Assembly: GCF_002575655.3 (NCBI RefSeq)
Contig: NC_053037.3
Location: 453,065,793 to 453,129,792 of the forward strand
Direction of reading: 5' to 3'
Source of the DNA: Aegilops tauschii subsp. strangulata
Taxonomy: Eukaryota; Streptophyta; Magnoliopsida; Poales; Poaceae
DNA length: 64,000 nucleotides
Part shown: positions 35,024 to 48,079 of the stretch, piece after piece
How positions within the stretch are numbered: the first letter of the stretch is position 1
Layout of the letters: each line of letters begins with the position of its first letter
Notes under the pieces: generated by a model
Databases searched by the model: none
What the model saw: the letters and a program-made list of their open reading frames with translations, nothing else
What the model was told of the DNA's origin: nothing
Made by a program: the position numbers and the translations under genes

Positions 35024-38000
35024 CTAGGACTGAAAGAACTCCGGATATTCGGAACGGAGATGGTCCTCACGTTCCCAGGTGGCTTCCCGGTCGGAATGGT
35101 GCGACCACTTCACTTTCAGGAATTTGATAGACTTGTTGCGAGTCTTACGCTCAGTTTCTTCAAGAATAGCAACGGGGTGCTCATGATAAGACAAATCTTC
35201 TTGAAGGTCAATCTCTTCGAAGTTGATAGTGCGCTCAGGCGTCTTGAAGCACTTGCGGAGCTGTGACACGTGGAACACATCGTGCACGTTCGCAAAGTTG
35301 GAAGGAAGTTCAAGTTGATAGGCGAGGTCGCCTCTTTTGCCAATGGTCTTGAAAGGACCCACGTATCTAGGGGCAAGCTTCCCTTTGATACCGAAACGAC
35401 GAGTGCCTTTCATTGGAGAGACGCGGAGGTAGACATGGTCTCCGATCTCGAAAGCCAAATCACGATGCTTACTATCATAGTAACTCTTCTGGCGCGATTG
35501 CGCGGCTTTGAGATTATCACGGATGACTTTACACATTTCTTCAGCTTCAGTGATTAAGTCATTGCCGAGAAGTTGGCGTTCACCAGTCTCTGACCAATTG
35601 AGAGGAGTACGGCACTTTCTGCCATATAGAATCTCGAATGGGGCTTTGCCCGAACTCGCTTGGAAGCTGTTGTTGTAGGAGAATTCAGCATATGGAAGAC
35701 AATCTTCCCATTTCATGCCAAAGGAAATGACACAAGCCCTGAGCATATCTTCAAGAATTTGATTGACTCGCTCGACTTGGCCACTAGTTTGAGGATGGAA
35801 AGCTGTGCTGAAGCGAATGTTAGTGCCCATGGCCTTCTGGAAGGAGTCCCAGAACTTAGAGGTGAAGATGCTTCCACGATCAGAAGAAATCAATTGTGGA
35901 ATGCCGTGCAAGGAGACAATTCTGGAGGTGTAGAGCTCTGCCAGCTGAGCTGCTGTTATGGATTCTTTGATTGGAAGGAAATGAGCCACTTTAGAGAGCT
36001 TGTCGATGACAACGAAGATAGCGTCATTTCCGCGCTTGGACTTGGGAAAACCAGTCACGAAGTCCATTTCGATATGATCAAACTTCCATTCCGGAATAGC
36101 AAGAGGTTGGAGGAGACCAGCTGGTCGTTGGTGTTCTGCTTTCACTCTTCGGCAGACATCACATTCATTCACGAATTGAGCAATTTCTCGCTTCATTCGA
36201 GTCCACCAATACGACTGCTTGAGGTCATGATACATCTTCGTACTTCCAGGATGAATGGAAAGGAGAGAATTGTGCGCCTCGATCATTATGACTTTCCTTA
36301 GATCACCTTTCGGAACCACAATCCGGTCCTCGAAGAACAAAGTGTCTCTGTCGTCAATGCGATAGCACTTGTATTTGGAAAGACCGTTGTCGATACCACG
36401 TTTCACCTTCTTTACCATGGCATCAAGGAGTTGTGCCTCACGAATTTGATCTTCCAAAGTAGGAGATACTATGAGGTTGGCAAGAACGCCTTGAGGAACA
36501 ACTTGGAGATTCAGCTTGCGGAAAGCTTCACAAAGCTCCGGTTGGAACGGCTTGAGAATTAAGCTGTTGCAATACGCTTTCCTGCTTAAAGCATCTGCAA
36601 TGACATTTGCCTTGCCTGGAGTATATTCAATACTCGGATTGTAATCTTGAATCATTTCGACCCATCGAGTCTGCCTGAGGTTGAGATTGGGCTGAGTGAA
36701 GATATACTTGAGACTCTTGTGATCAGTGAAAATGTCCACTTGTCTTCCCAACAAGAGATGTCTCCATGTAACCAATGCATGGACAACTGCCGCCAACTCA
36801 AGATCGTGAGTGGGGTAGTTCTTCTCGTTGGGCTTCAACTGTCGAGAGGTATAGGCCACAACTTTCTTCTCTTGCATTAACACAGCACCGAGACCTTGGA
36901 GAGAAGCATCACAGAAAACTTCATATGGCTTGGATTCATCAGGAGGAGTCAAGACAGGAGCTGTGACTAGTTTCTGTTTGAGAGTGTTGAAAGCGACTTC
37001 ACACTCAGGAGACCAGACATATTTCACATGCTTCTGTAGGAGGTTGGAAAGAGGCTTTGCAATCTTGGAAAAATTCTCAACGAATCTTCGGCAATAACTT
37101 GCAAGACCCAGAAAACTGCGGAGCTGCTTGACATTTTGAGGAGGTTCCCAATCCAGAACTGCGGACACCTTCTCGGGGTTAACAGCGATGCCTTTGGCGG
37201 AGATGATGTGACCAAGGAAAAGAACTTCATCGAGCCAAAACTCACATTTGGAGAACTTCGCATAGAATTGATACTCTCTGAGCTTGTCGAGCACCAATCG
37301 CAAATGTTTGGCATGATCCTGCTTATTCTTGGAGAAGACCAAGATATCATCGAGATACACCAGAACGAATTCATTGGTATAGGGGTTGAAGATGAAATTC
37401 ATCATCCGCGAGAACACTGGAGGAGCATTGACAAGGCCGAAAGACACGACAGTATATTCATAGGAACCAAAACTCGTTCTGAATGCTGTCTTGGGAATAT
37501 CTTCTTCACGAATGCGAATCTGATGATAACCCATACGAAGGTCAAGCTTCGAGAAAACTTTAGCGCCCTTGAGTTGCTCAAATAGCTCATTGATGTTGGG
37601 AAGTGGGTACTTGTTCTTGATTGTCTTCTTGTTCAATGGACGGTAGTCGACACAAAGTCGGTCCGTGCCATCCTTCTTCTTGACAAAAAGAACACCACAA
37701 CCCCATGGAGAAGAACTCGGTCTGATCAAACCCAGACGTTCTTGTTCATCGAGCTGCTTCTTCAATTCCTTCAGCTCGTTTGGTCCAAGCTTGTATGGAC
37801 GCTTGCAAACGGGTACAGTACCAGGCTCTAGTTCGATAACGAACTCAACTGGCCGGTGCGGGGGCATACCCGGAAGCTCTTCTGGAAAGACATCTTGATA
37901 CTCGCAAACGACTGGAATTTGAGAGATGGCATCCAATTCGCCCTTCTCATTGAGAGAGAAAAACCGAATGGTTTCGTCACGAGCGGCAAAAATAATCACA

Positions 38001-39475
38001 TCCTCAGACGAGTGTGTCAATTGAATTTCTCTGGCAGCACAATCAAGTTGAGCCTTGTGCTTAGAAAGCCAGTCCATCCCGAGAATAAGATCAATATCCG
38101 AGTCACCAAGGACAATTGGAGAAGACTGAAATCTATAGTCGCCCATCTTGATGGAAACATCGGGAGCCATCATGCTAGAACTCAAACGTTTACCCGGAGA
38201 AACGACATCCATGGGTTTACTCAGATGAGAACAAGTGAATTCATGCTTGGCGAAGAACGGTCTTGACATGAAACAAAGCGATGCACCAGTATCAAAAAGA
38301 ACTTTTGCAGGAATATCATTAACAGGAAGATTACCCATTATCACATCAGTAGACTCCTCCGCTTGAGCTGCATTCATCATGTTCACCTTTGCAAACTTTG
38401 GAGTATGCTTGACCACTGCATTGCTGGAAGATCTGACAGGAGGAGGAGGAGGAAGACGCCTCTGGTTGAAGCACTTGTTAGCATAGTGACCTTTCTGCTG
38501 ACATTTGTTGCAAGTCACCTCTGAGAGTGGACGGTGATAAGGAGCATTGGACTTGGGAGCTTGATTCTGAGACTTGTTCTGATAGCCAGAGTTGGAAGAG
38601 TTTGAAGAACCATGGCCACCTTTGTTCTTCTGCTGGTAAGGCTGACGAAACGGAGGAGGAGGAGGCAACCAGAACTTCTGTTGCTTAGCTGACACAAGTG
38701 AGGAAGAAGAAGACTGAACTGCGTCTCTGACTCTCTTCTTAGAAGCCTCACACTTGAGCTGAGCAGCCTCTTGCTTCAGTGCCATATTGTAGAATTGATC
38801 AAACTGAGTAGGCTCAACAAGAACGAGAGCTAACTGCAGATCCTCTTTAAGGCCACCTCGGAAGTGATAGATCATGCTCTTCTCATCAGGAACGTCTTGT
38901 TTAGCGAAGCGAGCAAGTTTCTGAAACTGAATGTTATATTGATACACAGACATGTTTCCTTGCTTGAGATTGCGGAACTCCTCACGCTTGCTCTCAACAA
39001 CACTTTGTGGAATGTGGTGCGCTTTGAAGTCCCGACAGAAGTCAGTCCAAGTGATCACACGACCTCCTCTGGAATCTTTGTATTGTTGAAACCAATCAGC
39101 AGCTTGGTCCTTGAGCTGGAAAGAAGCGAACTTGACATAGTCCTCAGGCCTGACATTGCTACATTCAAAATGCTTGTTGATGTCCACGAGCCAATCATCG
39201 GCATCCGTGGCCTCGGCACAGTAGCTGAAAGACTTGGGCTGATTTGCGAGAAACTGGTTGAGAGTGGCAAAGTGAAACTGATTGTTGCCTTGACCTTGAT
39301 TGCCTTGATTGCCTTGCCCTTGAGTACGTTCTTGCAAGAGTTGCAGAATCATCTGAGCATTGGCGTTGGTGGCTGCCATGATTGATTGCCATGCCTCCGG
39401 AGGTGGAGGTGGTGGCGGAGGGATCGCTTGACTCCCTTCATTTCGATCCGGATTCTGACGCGTTGGCGGAGCCAT
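35024..39475 (-). CDS. Element W Gag-Pol polyprotein, intact
   Basis: One frame of about 1484 codons. The start is taken at [14 protein letters not shown] (39475), because the 13 codons upstream lack gag character. Numbering from the upstream Met at 39514: a Pro- and Gln/Gly-rich N-terminus, Gag core about 85-220, zinc knuckle [14 protein letters not shown] near 332, protease LFDTGAS near 406, RT with [11 protein letters not shown] and [12 protein letters not shown] (near 720), RNase H with [11 protein letters not shown] (near 930), and the integrase zinc segment [11 protein letters not shown] (near 1115). The integrase core has [22 protein letters not shown] and SGQVERVNQ. The end ([19 protein letters not shown], about 1465-1483) is chromodomain-like. 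All catalytic acidic residues are present. An unusual [11 protein letters not shown] replaces the common [11 protein letters not shown] in RT. Expected activity is particle formation, reverse transcription and integration. Confidence 0.95.
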   Translation of the reverse strand: MAPPTRQNPDRNEGSQAIPPPPPPPPEAWQSIMAATNANAQMILQLLQERTQGQGNQGNQGQGNNQFHFATLNQFLANQPKSFSYCAEATDADDWLVDINKHFECSNVRPEDYVKFASFQLKDQAADWFQQYKDSRGGRVITWTDFCRDFKAHHIPQSVVESKREEFRNLKQGNMSVYQYNIQFQKLARFAKQDVPDEKSMIYHFRGGLKEDLQLALVLVEPTQFDQFYNMALKQEAAQLKCEASKKRVRDAVQSSSSSLVSAKQQKFWLPPPPPFRQPYQQKNKGGHGSSNSSNSGYQNKSQNQAPKSNAPYHRPLSEVTCNKCQQKGHYANKCFNQRRLPPPPPVRSSSNAVVKHTPKFAKVNMMNAAQAEESTDVIMGNLPVNDIPAKVLFDTGASLCFMSRPFFAKHEFTCSHLSKPMDVVSPGKRLSSSMMAPDVSIKMGDYRFQSSPIVLGDSDIDLILGMDWLSKHKAQLDCAAREIQLTHSSEDVIIFAARDETIRFFSLNEKGELDAISQIPVVCEYQDVFPEELPGMPPHRPVEFVIELEPGTVPVCKRPYKLGPNELKELKKQLDEQERLGLIRPSSSPWGCGVLFVKKKDGTDRLCVDYRPLNKKTIKNKYPLPNINELFEQLKGAKVFSKLDLRMGYHQIRIREEDIPKTAFRTSFGSYEYTVVSFGLVNAPPVFSRMMNFIFNPYTNEFVLVYLDDILVFSKNKQDHAKHLRLVLDKLREYQFYAKFSKCEFWLDEVLFLGHIISAKGIAVNPEKVSAVLDWEPPQNVKQLRSFLGLASYCRRFVENFSKIAKPLSNLLQKHVKYVWSPECEVAFNTLKQKLVTAPVLTPPDESKPYEVFCDASLQGLGAVLMQEKKVVAYTSRQLKPNEKNYPTHDLELAAVVHALVTWRHLLLGRQVDIFTDHKSLKYIFTQPNLNLRQTRWVEMIQDYNPSIEYTPGKANVIADALSRKAYCNSLILKPFQPELCEAFRKLNLQVVPQGVLANLIVSPTLEDQIREAQLLDAMVKKVKRGIDNGLSKYKCYRIDDRDTLFFEDRIVVPKGDLRKVIMIEAHNSLLSIHPGSTKMYHDLKQSYWWTRMKREIAQFVNECDVCRRVKAEHQRPAGLLQPLAIPEWKFDHIEMDFVTGFPKSKRGNDAIFVVIDKLSKVAHFLPIKESITAAQLAELYTSRIVSLHGIPQLISSDRGSIFTSKFWDSFQKAMGTNIRFSTAFHPQTSGQVERVNQILEDMLRACVISFGMKWEDCLPYAEFSYNNSFQASSGKAPFEILYGRKCRTPLNWSETGERQLLGNDLITEAEEMCKVIRDNLKAAQSRQKSYYDSKHRDLAFEIGDHVYLRVSPMKGTRRFGIKGKLAPRYVGPFKTIGKRGDLAYQLELPSNFANVHDVFHVSQLRKCFKTPERTINFEEIDLQEDLSYHEHPVAILEETERKTRNKSIKFLKVKWSHHSDREATWEREDHLRSEYPEFFQS

Positions 39476-40614
39476 CCTGAAGAGGGTGACATCCGTTAGC
39501 ATCTTGATAGACAAAGATAAGTAGAATCAATGGACAGAAATGCAACATATAGTCTTCACAATAACCATTCGAACGAAGATGAACGAATGAATTCCGTAGT
39601 AAATCATCACACTTCCATAAGTTGAGAAGCCACTTGAAACAGATATGGAATGAACATATGAATTCGAAGGGAACTCGAATACCACAATACAAAATAAAAC
39701 AAAGTGTTGGCTTGCAGAATAAGCCGGAACAAACATATGATAGAAATTTCGTCCGAAGTTTTCGTGGTGGGGCCCACACGGGCTCAATCGTACAGCACCA
39801 TCATGTACAAGGCTGTGCACATGACATACGAAGCGTCCCCGAGTCGGCAAAGCCATGGACTCTTTAAGACACAACGAGACCACTGTAAAATCAACCGTAT
39901 ACAGGCGGACCACTAGACGTCGAACCCCAATCTCATATCATGCGTCTGTCGGAAAGAAATCCTAAGGCTACTAGAATTCCCACTTATAAACTCCCGAAAC
40001 TTTCTGGTTATGCAATCTGGTGTAGGGGATACAGGGGACACAAATATATATCACCCAAACTAACAATCCCTAGATCCAGCTGTATCCATCCGTCAACACA
40101 TAACCAAGAAACCTTCGGAAATCGTTTACCTCAACCTTCGAAAAACATCCGTTATACAAGTTATGGCAATACTCCCGAACTCCCGCCCCAGTACTGGGTG
40201 GCGTCGAGGTGATCTCACCAACAACTGCATAAAGGAGATTTCGATGTCGGCGAAACTCAGGTATTCCAGAACTGCAACGATAAAATTGTGACGACAACAC
40301 CTCGGAGCTCAACTCCCCGGGACACTGCCACAACCCCTAAATGACAGGAGGCACCAAGAACAATGTTCTCGTCACAAATCGATCGGAACGATTCCAAGAT
40401 ACCCGCGTGATCCTAAAAAATTTTTTTTAGTGAAATTTGAGGAGAGAGTAGTCAAAACTTCTACGTCAGGAGACCTCACCAGAGCGACGAAGGGACTGAG
40501 GAGTAAAAGAATCCTACTCTCCGATATATATAATCCTAAGACTCAAAACATTTTTATTCTAGACTCAACAACGCCAGCGATTCGATCAAGCAGGGGGCTC
40601 CTAAGTCGGGGATG
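39476..40614 (-). other. Element W 5' leader between primer site and gag
   Basis: About 1.1 kb without a convincing ORF. The accessory ORF found here in element Y is not present. Confidence 0.7.
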
Positions 40615-40627
40615 GCTCTGATTACCA
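40615..40627 (-). other. Element W primer binding site (variant)
   Basis: Minus-strand TGGTAATCAGAGC, three bases from the LTR end. Compared with the usual TGGTATCAGAGC it has one extra A. Confidence 0.85.
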
Positions 40628-40630
40628 ACT

Positions 40631-43600
40631 TGTAACGCCCACGATGCGGCTATATCTCCCACGTGTCGAGGCACGACTTAGAGGCATAACCGCATAGTGG
40701 TTTTGTCGCAAGAAGGGTCATCTTCACACAATCCCATGTAATGAACAAGAATGGGATAAAGAGTTGGCTTACAATCGCCACTTCACACAATACATAAATA
40801 TCATCATACAGCATCCAAAATACAAACATATAGACCGACTACGGTCAAAATCCAGATGAAAATAAGACAACCCCAAATGCTAGATCCCCGATCGTCCCAA
40901 CTGGGCTCCACTACTGATCAACAGGAAAAGACACATAGTAACGACCACGTTCCTCGTCGAACTCCCACTTGAGATCGACGCCATCGTCTGCACTGGCATC
41001 GTCGGCACCTGCAACTGGTGTTGGAAGTATCTGTGAGTCACAGGGACTCAGCAATCTCACACCCGCGAGATCAAGACTATTTAAGCTTGTAGGACAAGAG
41101 GTGCAAAGAGGTGGAGCTACAGCGACAAAACATATATGGTGGCTAACTTGCGCAAATGAGAGCGAGAAGAGAAGCAAAGGAACGGACGTCATCTAGCAAT
41201 GACCAAGAAGAGGTCCTGAACACTTACTTACGTCAAACATAACACAGACCGTGTTCACTTCCCGGATTCCGCCGAGAAGAGACCATCACGGCTACACACG
41301 CACTTGGTGTATTTTAATTGGGTCAAGTGACAAGTTATCTATAACCGGACATTAACAAATTCCCATCTGCCTCATAACCGCGGGCACGGCTTTCGAAAGA
41401 TATTACCCTGCAGGGGTGTCCCAACTTAGCCCATCATAAGCTCTCACGGTCAACGAAGGATAAACCTTCTCCCGGAAAGACCCGATCAGTCTCGGAATCC
41501 CGGTTTACAAGACATCTCGACAATGGTAAAACAAGACCAGCAAAGCCGCCCGAATGTGCCGACAAATCCCGATAGGAGCTGCACATATCTCGTTCTCAGG
41601 GCACACCGGATAAGTCAAGCTACGAGTAAAACCAGACCTCGAGTTTCCCCGAGGTGGCCCCGCAGGCTGCTCGGTTCGGACCAACACTCGAAGGAGCACT
41701 GGCCCGGGGGGGTTAAAATAAGATGACCCTCGGGCTCGCGAAAACCCGGGGGAAAAAGGCTTAGGCGGCAAATAGTAAAACCAAAGTTGGGCCATGCTGG
41801 AGGAGTTTTAATCAAGGCGAACTGTCAAGGGGGTCCCATAAATCACCCGACCGCGTAAGGAACGCAAACTCAAGGAACATAATCCCGGTATAACAGTAAC
41901 TAGGGCGGCAAGAGTGGAACAAAACACCAGGCATAAGGCCGAGCCTTCCACCCTTTACCAAAATATATAGATGCATTAATTAAATAAGAGATATAGTGAT
42001 ATCCCAACATATCCATGTTCCGACATGGAACAAACTTCAACTTCACCTGCAACTAGCAACGCTATAAGAGGGGCTGAGCAAAAGCGGTAACATAGCCAAA
42101 CAACGGTTTGCTAGGAAAGGATGGTTAGGGGCTGACATGGCTGAAATAGGAGACATGATATAGCAAGAGATAGGTAGCGGAGCATGGCAATAGAGCGAAC
42201 AACTAGCATAGCAAAGATAGAAGTGATTTCGAGGGGTGGTCATCTTGCCTGCAAGATTCTCAGAGTTGTCGAAAGCTTGATCCTCGTAAGCGTACTCGAC
42301 AGGTTCCTCGTTCACGAACTCGTCTCCCGGCTCTACCCAAAACAAGAACACAAACAAACGGAACCACAATCAACAACGAGAAATGCGCAAGCAACATGAT
42401 GCAAGACATGTATGATATGCAAGTTATGATATGCGATGCATATGCGTGCTCCGGAAGGAAAATGATGAACATGGCAGTAACTTGGCAAACCAAGCATGCC
42501 ACTGGAAAGATGAGATGATTTCGGTCGAAATCGATATAAAGATCACCGGAATCGGATGCACGGTTTGCAAATGGCGAGCAAAACAAGAATGACACTAATC
42601 TGCGATTAACAGCAAGATAGCACTTAAAATACAACAAGTAACAATGCTACAGCACCCCAACATAGCAACAAAGCACATGGCAGTAATCTACAGGAGATGC
42701 TTGACAAAAGATGAACACTGAGCTACTGCTAGTTCATAACATATCAAGCTCAAACAAGCATGGCAAAAGTGTAAAAGATTACAGGTTCACAGACTTAGTG
42801 GAAAACTGGACATGGCAGAAATCAGCATCAGGTAGCAATGTTCAGAGCACGAAATCAACATGCTACAGGAACTTAACATAGCAAAACAAGGCATGGTAGA
42901 GTTCTACTAAATGCACATGACAAAAGTCCCTTACTGACCATAAGCCAAAAAGGACCAGAAGAAATGATGGAAAGCATGTAAACATAGCAAGTTTCGTTAT
43001 CAGGTTTCAGACTTAGCAGAAAAACAGAGCATGGTATAAATATTAATATGTAGGCCTCTTTGTGAGCTTGATCCACTCACTACAGAGCAATGCATGAAAA
43101 ACCAAGCATACCTACGCAAGATGGAATGTTTATGAAGCTATCCATGGCAAGAACAATTGCATAGCATATATGGATCAACTACAATAAGCTTGGCAAAAAT
43201 GCATGTCATGTTAAGAATCTGCCGGAAATATTTTATAGCAAAAGTAGAGCAAGATTGAGTCATGCTATGGTACTCTAAAATTGCAAACAATTGCAGGAAT
43301 GGATCAATTACAACTATAGCTACAAAACATCCTTCCTGAACATCTCCAAAATATGCATGGATCTCTCTCTAGCATCAAGTTAACATGGCAACAAAATTAC
43401 AGCAGACAAGGACTTAGAGAAATCACTAAGTCCCTGAAATCAGAAATATTACGGGGCCTACTTTGCATGCTTGTGCTAGTCATCACAAAGACCAAAAAAA
43501 TACATGGACTATATCCCTGGAAAGATGGCATGGCATACTTCAAAACACATGTAGAGCTCATGCTCAAAAGATGCGCAGATTAAATGATACAAAAATGACA

Positions 43601-44852
43601 AATCTCCAAGTTCTGATAAGAACCAGAGATTAACAGCAACTAGCCCTCTTCCAACGAAGATTTGGGTATCAAGATGACCTCTAATTAAAATGGTGCAATT
43701 GAACAAAATGAAGAGCATCACGAGACGAACAATTTGACATATTATACGCGCGAATCGGAGCTACATGCACAAAGTTATCGCATCTCGAACAGGAGCATAT
43801 ACTAAAATGTTTCAGGGACTTAGAAAAAAAGAGGGGGGTCTCGGGTCAACCTACTCCCGTTGACCAGATCGGATCGGGACCGACTGGGCGCGGGCGTGCG
43901 GTGGAGCTCGCCGATGGGAGGAAGAAGAGGCCGGCGAGGAGAGGGCGGGGCGGCCGGAGGAGGGGGCCGCCGGCGGGGGCGGCGCCGGAGGAGGCGGTGG
44001 CCGGCGCGGCGGCGGAGTCGGCGGCGCGGCGGCGGAGGCGGCTGGCCGGCCGGCGGGCGGGCGCGGCGGCGCGCTGCGGCGGCGGAGTCGGCGGGAGGCG
44101 CGGAGGAGCGGGCGCGGCGGCGGGGAACGGGCCGGCGGGCCCGCGGCGGGCTCGCGGGCCGGCGCGGTGGAAGAGGCGGCGGCGACACGTGTCGCGCTCC
44201 GGTTGGCCGGGCGCGCGGCGGACGTTGTCCGGCGGCGGCTGGACGCGTCCGCCCGCGGAGAGGGGAAATTAGGGTTTCGACTGCAGTTTCGTTTTCGGGA
44301 TGTCCACTCATTTATAGGTAGAGGGAGTTAGGAGACTCCAAATGAGGTGCGGTTTTCGCCCACACGATCGTGATCGAACGACCTAGAGCATGGAGGAGAG
44401 TTTGGTGGGCTTTGGGCTGGTTTTGGAGGGGGTTTTTGCTGGACACTCAAATGGACATTGCGGAGGCCCGGTTAACCGTTGGAGTACCAAACGACCTCCG
44501 AATGGAACGAAACTTGACCGGTAGTCTCCGGGTGGTATATTAAGACCACTTGACAAGCCTCGGTCCATTCCGAGAAAGTTTGACACACGCACACGAAAGA
44601 AAACAAGAGGGGTGCACCGGAGGAGATAGGAGCGCCGGATTGGAAAACGGACAACGGGGAAAATGCTCGGATGCATGAGACGAACACGTATGCGAATGTA
44701 ATGCACATGATGACATGATATGAAAATGCATGACATGACAAAATACAAAACGAAAGACAAAAACCCGACAACGGAGGAAAAAACAAAACACATAGCCGGA
44801 AATGGCAAGAGTCGGAGTTACAAATATGGCAAGTTACATGCGGGGTGTTACA
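40631..44852 (-). repeat. Element W 5' LTR
   Basis: 4222 bases, nearly identical to 30765-34987. A single-base deletion near 43115 (ACCTACGCAAG against ACCTACAGCAAG) accounts for the length difference. Confidence 0.97.
44269..44317 (-). promoter_or_regulatory. Core promoter of the W 5' LTR
   Basis: CTATAAAT (44310-44317) and AAACCCTAA (44269-44277) on the minus strand, same spacing as in the 3' LTR. This copy would drive the genomic RNA of W. Confidence 0.65.
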
Positions 44853-44857
44853 CGTGC
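44853..44857. repeat. Target-site duplication of W, right copy (CGTGC)
   Basis: Identical to 30760-30764. Confidence 0.96.
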
Positions 44858-45483
44858 TCATCCTCATGAAATCCCTTGGCTTTTCCTTTACTCATCCTTT
44901 CCTTTATCTCAGCAATTTCCTTGTCTGTCTTCTGAGGTTCTCTGATCTTATCCATCAAAGTAGACTGAATCTCCAATGCTGCTACATAGCCTCTCGGAAC
45001 TATTTCCAAACATAGTTCGCGAAGATCCTCTGTTAACTCCTTGGGTAACTCTCCGGTCATGAGTGTGTTGACATGGCTCTTGCGGCTCAACGCATCGGCT
45101 ACTACGTTAGCCTTCCCTGGGTGATAATGCAATCTCATATCATAATCCTTAATGAGCTCCAACCATCTCCTTTGCCTGAGATTCAACTCCTTCTGCGTGA
45201 AAATGTACTTCAAACTCTTGTGATCCGTGTACACCTCACAATGGTTTCCAATGAGAAAATGTCTCCACGTCTTCAACGCATGCACTACGGCTGCTAACTC
45301 CAAATCATGTGTAGCATAATTCAACTCATGGGGTCTAAGCTGTCGTGAGGCATATGAAACAACTCTTCCCTCCTGCATTAGCACTGCTCCAAGTCCTCGA
45401 CGAGAAGCATCACAATATACTTCATAATCCTTGCGTTGATCTGGCAGAATCAACACTGGCGTTGTAACCAAACGTTTCTTCAA
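44853..45483 (-). pseudogene. Element Y RNase H region of Pol
   Basis: Continues Y Pol after an in-frame TAG at 45487-45489. RNase H motifs are [33 protein letters not shown] and [11 protein letters not shown], followed by [12 protein letters not shown] and a connection segment rich in Glu/Lys. It stops at the W insertion; integrase resumes at 30764. RNase H itself appears complete. Confidence 0.9.
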
Positions 45484-45486
45484 CTC

Positions 45487-46653
45487 CTAGAAACTAGCCT
45501 CACATTCCTTAGTCCAATTGATTTTGGTGTCCTTCTTCAACAACTCCGTCATAGGCTTTGCAATCTTCGAGAAATTCTCGATGAATCTCCGGTAATATCC
45601 CGCGAGTCCAAGAAAACTCCGGATTTCTCCAACTGTCGTGGGTGACTCCCAATTTGTCACAGTGTTAACCTTGGTGGGATCTACTGCAATTCCTTCTCCG
45701 GATATAACATGTCCAAGGAATCCAACTTCCTTTAACCAAAACTCACACTTGTTGAATTTGGCATATAACTGATGTTCTCTGAGCTTTCCAAGTACCAAAC
45801 GCAAATGCTCCTTATGCTCTTCTTCATTCTTCGAATAGACCAGAATATCATCAATGAACACTACGACGAACTTATCCAAAAACTCCATAAACACTTTGTT
45901 CATCATGTTCATGAAATAGGCGGGTGCGTTAGTCAGGCCAAATGACATAACGGTGTACTCATATAGCCCATACTTTGTGGTAAAAGCTGTCTTGGGTATA
46001 TCCTGCTCTCGAATCTTCAACTGGTGGTATCCTGATCGCAAATCAATCTTGGAAAATAGTTTAGCTCCTTGTAGTCGGTCAAACAGATCATTGATCATCG
46101 GCAGTGGGTACTTGTTCTTGATTGTTACTTCATTCAATCCACGATAATCAACAACCATCCTCAATGATCCATCTTTCTTCTCCACTAGAAGTATGGGTGA
46201 TCCCCAAGGTGACGAACTTGGGCGAATATATCCTTTATCCAGTAACTCCTTAATCTGCTTCTTAATTTCTTCCAAATCCTTAGCGGGCATCCTGTACGGT
46301 CTCTTAGATATTGGCCCAGTGCCTGGCAAAAGCTCAATCAAAAACTCGATGTCTCTATCCGGTGGCATGCCTGGCAACTCCTCTGGAAATACGTCAGGGA
46401 AATCCTTCACCACTGGCACTTCCTCCTGTACAACTCCTGATAAGGAATTCACTTGAGTCCTCTTCGGCACATGCCGGGATACATACTTAATCCTTCTTCC
46501 TTCTGGGGTAGTAAGCAAAATTGTCTTACTGGCGCAATCGATGTTTCCTCCATACATCGATAGCCAATCCATTCCCAAAATCACATCCAAACCTTGCGAC
46601 TCCAAAACTATTAGGTCTGAGGGGAAAACATGCCTACCTATGGCCAATGGCAT
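45487..46653 (-). pseudogene. Element Y protease end and reverse transcriptase
   Basis: In the same frame as Y gag-protease but separated by a TAG at 46654-46656. It starts with the protease end ([16 protein letters not shown]). The RT has [46 protein letters not shown] and [12 protein letters not shown] with the paired Asp, then the thumb ([35 protein letters not shown]). It ends at another TAG, 45487-45489, in SF*ELKKR. Only stop codons interrupt it, not frame changes. Confidence 0.92.
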
Positions 46654-47880
46654 CTAAAAACATCCTTGGCTTGCCATATACTCTGCTCCTGGCGAGGCTA
46701 CTAACATAGGTGTTCTAAGAACTTTGGTGGGCAACTTAAACTTATCCACAAATCCCCTTGATATGTATGAATGTGATGCACCAGTATCAAAAAGAACGAT
46801 TGCAGTAAATGACTTAACCAAAAACTTACCTATTACTGCATCAGGTTGTGCTTCAACCTCCTCCACATTAACGTGGTTCACTTGTCCTTTGTTGAAAGGG
46901 TTCGGCTTCTTCCCCGAGCTTCCATTGCCATTTCCATTCTTAGCTTCCGGACAATTAGTGGCATAATGTCCAGTCTTCTGGCACTTGAAACAAGTAACGT
47001 GGCTTAGATCCCTCTTGGCTGGGGTTGATGGGTTGGTACGATTCTGTCCGTTGCTTCCTCCATTCCCATTGCCATTCTTGGGGCCACCATGATTGTGCGA
47101 ACTTCCTCCATTATGAGTGTGACCTCCATGGTTATGCTGAAGGTGTCCTCCCGAGTTCGGGGTAAAACGAGGCTTCTGATGAGCTCTTGTACTGTACTTT
47201 CCTTGTCCATACTTCCTCTTACGGCTCTCAATCTGCTGGTGCTTCCCTTCAATCATGAGAGCTCTGTCTACCAACTCCTGGTAGTTGTTAAAAGTTGCCA
47301 CCATCAACTGCATGCTCAGCTCATCATTCAGTCCTTCCAGAAACTTCTCCTGCTTAGCTGCATCCGTAGCAACGTCATCTGGGGCATAACGTGCTAACTT
47401 ACTAAAATCCTCCACGTAATGGCCAATGGTACGTCCTCCTTGGTGTAAGTTGCGAAACTCACGCTTCTTCATGGCCATAGCTCCTGCTGAAACGTGGGCA
47501 GTATGGAAAGCTTGCTGAAACTGGTCCCATGTGACGGTGTCAATGGGGTGAGTGGCTGTGTAATTCTCCCACCAGGATGCTGCGGGTCCATCAAGCTGAT
47601 GTGCGGCAAAACGCACTCTCTCCGCATCTGTGCATCCTGCAGTGGTCAGATCCCTTCCAACCTTGCGGAGCCAATCATCTACCACAATCGGCTCGGTGCT
47701 ACTGGAGAACACCGGCGGATTCAGCCTAAGAAAACGGGCTAAGTGATCAACAGGTGGTGGTGGTGGGTTGTTGTTGTTGCCTTGGTTCTGAACTAGCGCT
47801 TGCATCAGGGCATTCTGCTGCTGAATCAACTGAGTGATCTCCGGTGGGAAAACAAATCCGGTGTCGCGTCTCGGAGGCAT
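46654..47880 (-). CDS. Element Y Gag and protease active-site region
   Basis: 408 residues starting MPPRRDTGFVFPPEI, a start typical for plant gypsy Gag. The gag core (PIVVDDWLRKVGRDLTTAG, DQFQQAFHTAHVSAGAMAMK) covers about 60-210. A His/Asn/Gly-rich linker (HNHGGHTHNGGSSHNHGG) precedes the zinc knuckle CFKCQKTGHYATNC near 300. The protease motif LFDTGASHSYIS lies near 370. The frame ends at a TAG (46654-46656) in front of the RT part, in the same frame, so this copy makes at most Gag with a truncated protease. Confidence 0.9.
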   Translation of the reverse strand: MPPRRDTGFVFPPEITQLIQQQNALMQALVQNQGNNNNPPPPPVDHLARFLRLNPPVFSSSTEPIVVDDWLRKVGRDLTTAGCTDAERVRFAAHQLDGPAASWWENYTATHPIDTVTWDQFQQAFHTAHVSAGAMAMKKREFRNLHQGGRTIGHYVEDFSKLARYAPDDVATDAAKQEKFLEGLNDELSMQLMVATFNNYQELVDRALMIEGKHQQIESRKRKYGQGKYSTRAHQKPRFTPNSGGHLQHNHGGHTHNGGSSHNHGGPKNGNGNGGSNGQNRTNPSTPAKRDLSHVTCFKCQKTGHYATNCPEAKNGNGNGSSGKKPNPFNKGQVNHVNVEEVEAQPDAVIGKFLVKSFTAIVLFDTGASHSYISRGFVDKFKLPTKVLRTPMLVASPGAEYMASQGCF

Positions 47881-48079
47881 CTGATGGGTTTAGAAAAGAT
47901 GAGAAAATAGGATAGAATGAGGTCTAGAGGGAAAACACTACCCATATGCACATGAGACAAACACAATCATATCACTCCAATCAATTCAAACAAGGCATAC
48001 AATCGATCTAACTATCGTTACAAAGTGCTTGGACTATACTATATACATGGTGGAATACTACTACTAATTTGGTGGTCTA

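Larger units (their letters stand above)
30765..44852 (-). mobile_element. Element W: complete, very young chromovirus-type gypsy retrotransposon
   Basis: 14,088 bases with LTRs 30765-34987 and 40631-44852, a perfect CGTGC TSD, a primer site, a polypurine tract and an unbroken gag-pol frame. By eye the LTRs differ at about ten substitutions and one single-base indel (for example near 33257, 33630, 33838-33847, 34051, 34400), about 0.25 percent. It is the innermost and therefore youngest insertion of the nest and could still be autonomous. The integrase ends in a chromodomain-like segment, and the long LTRs fit a Tekay/Del-like chromovirus. Confidence 0.95.
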
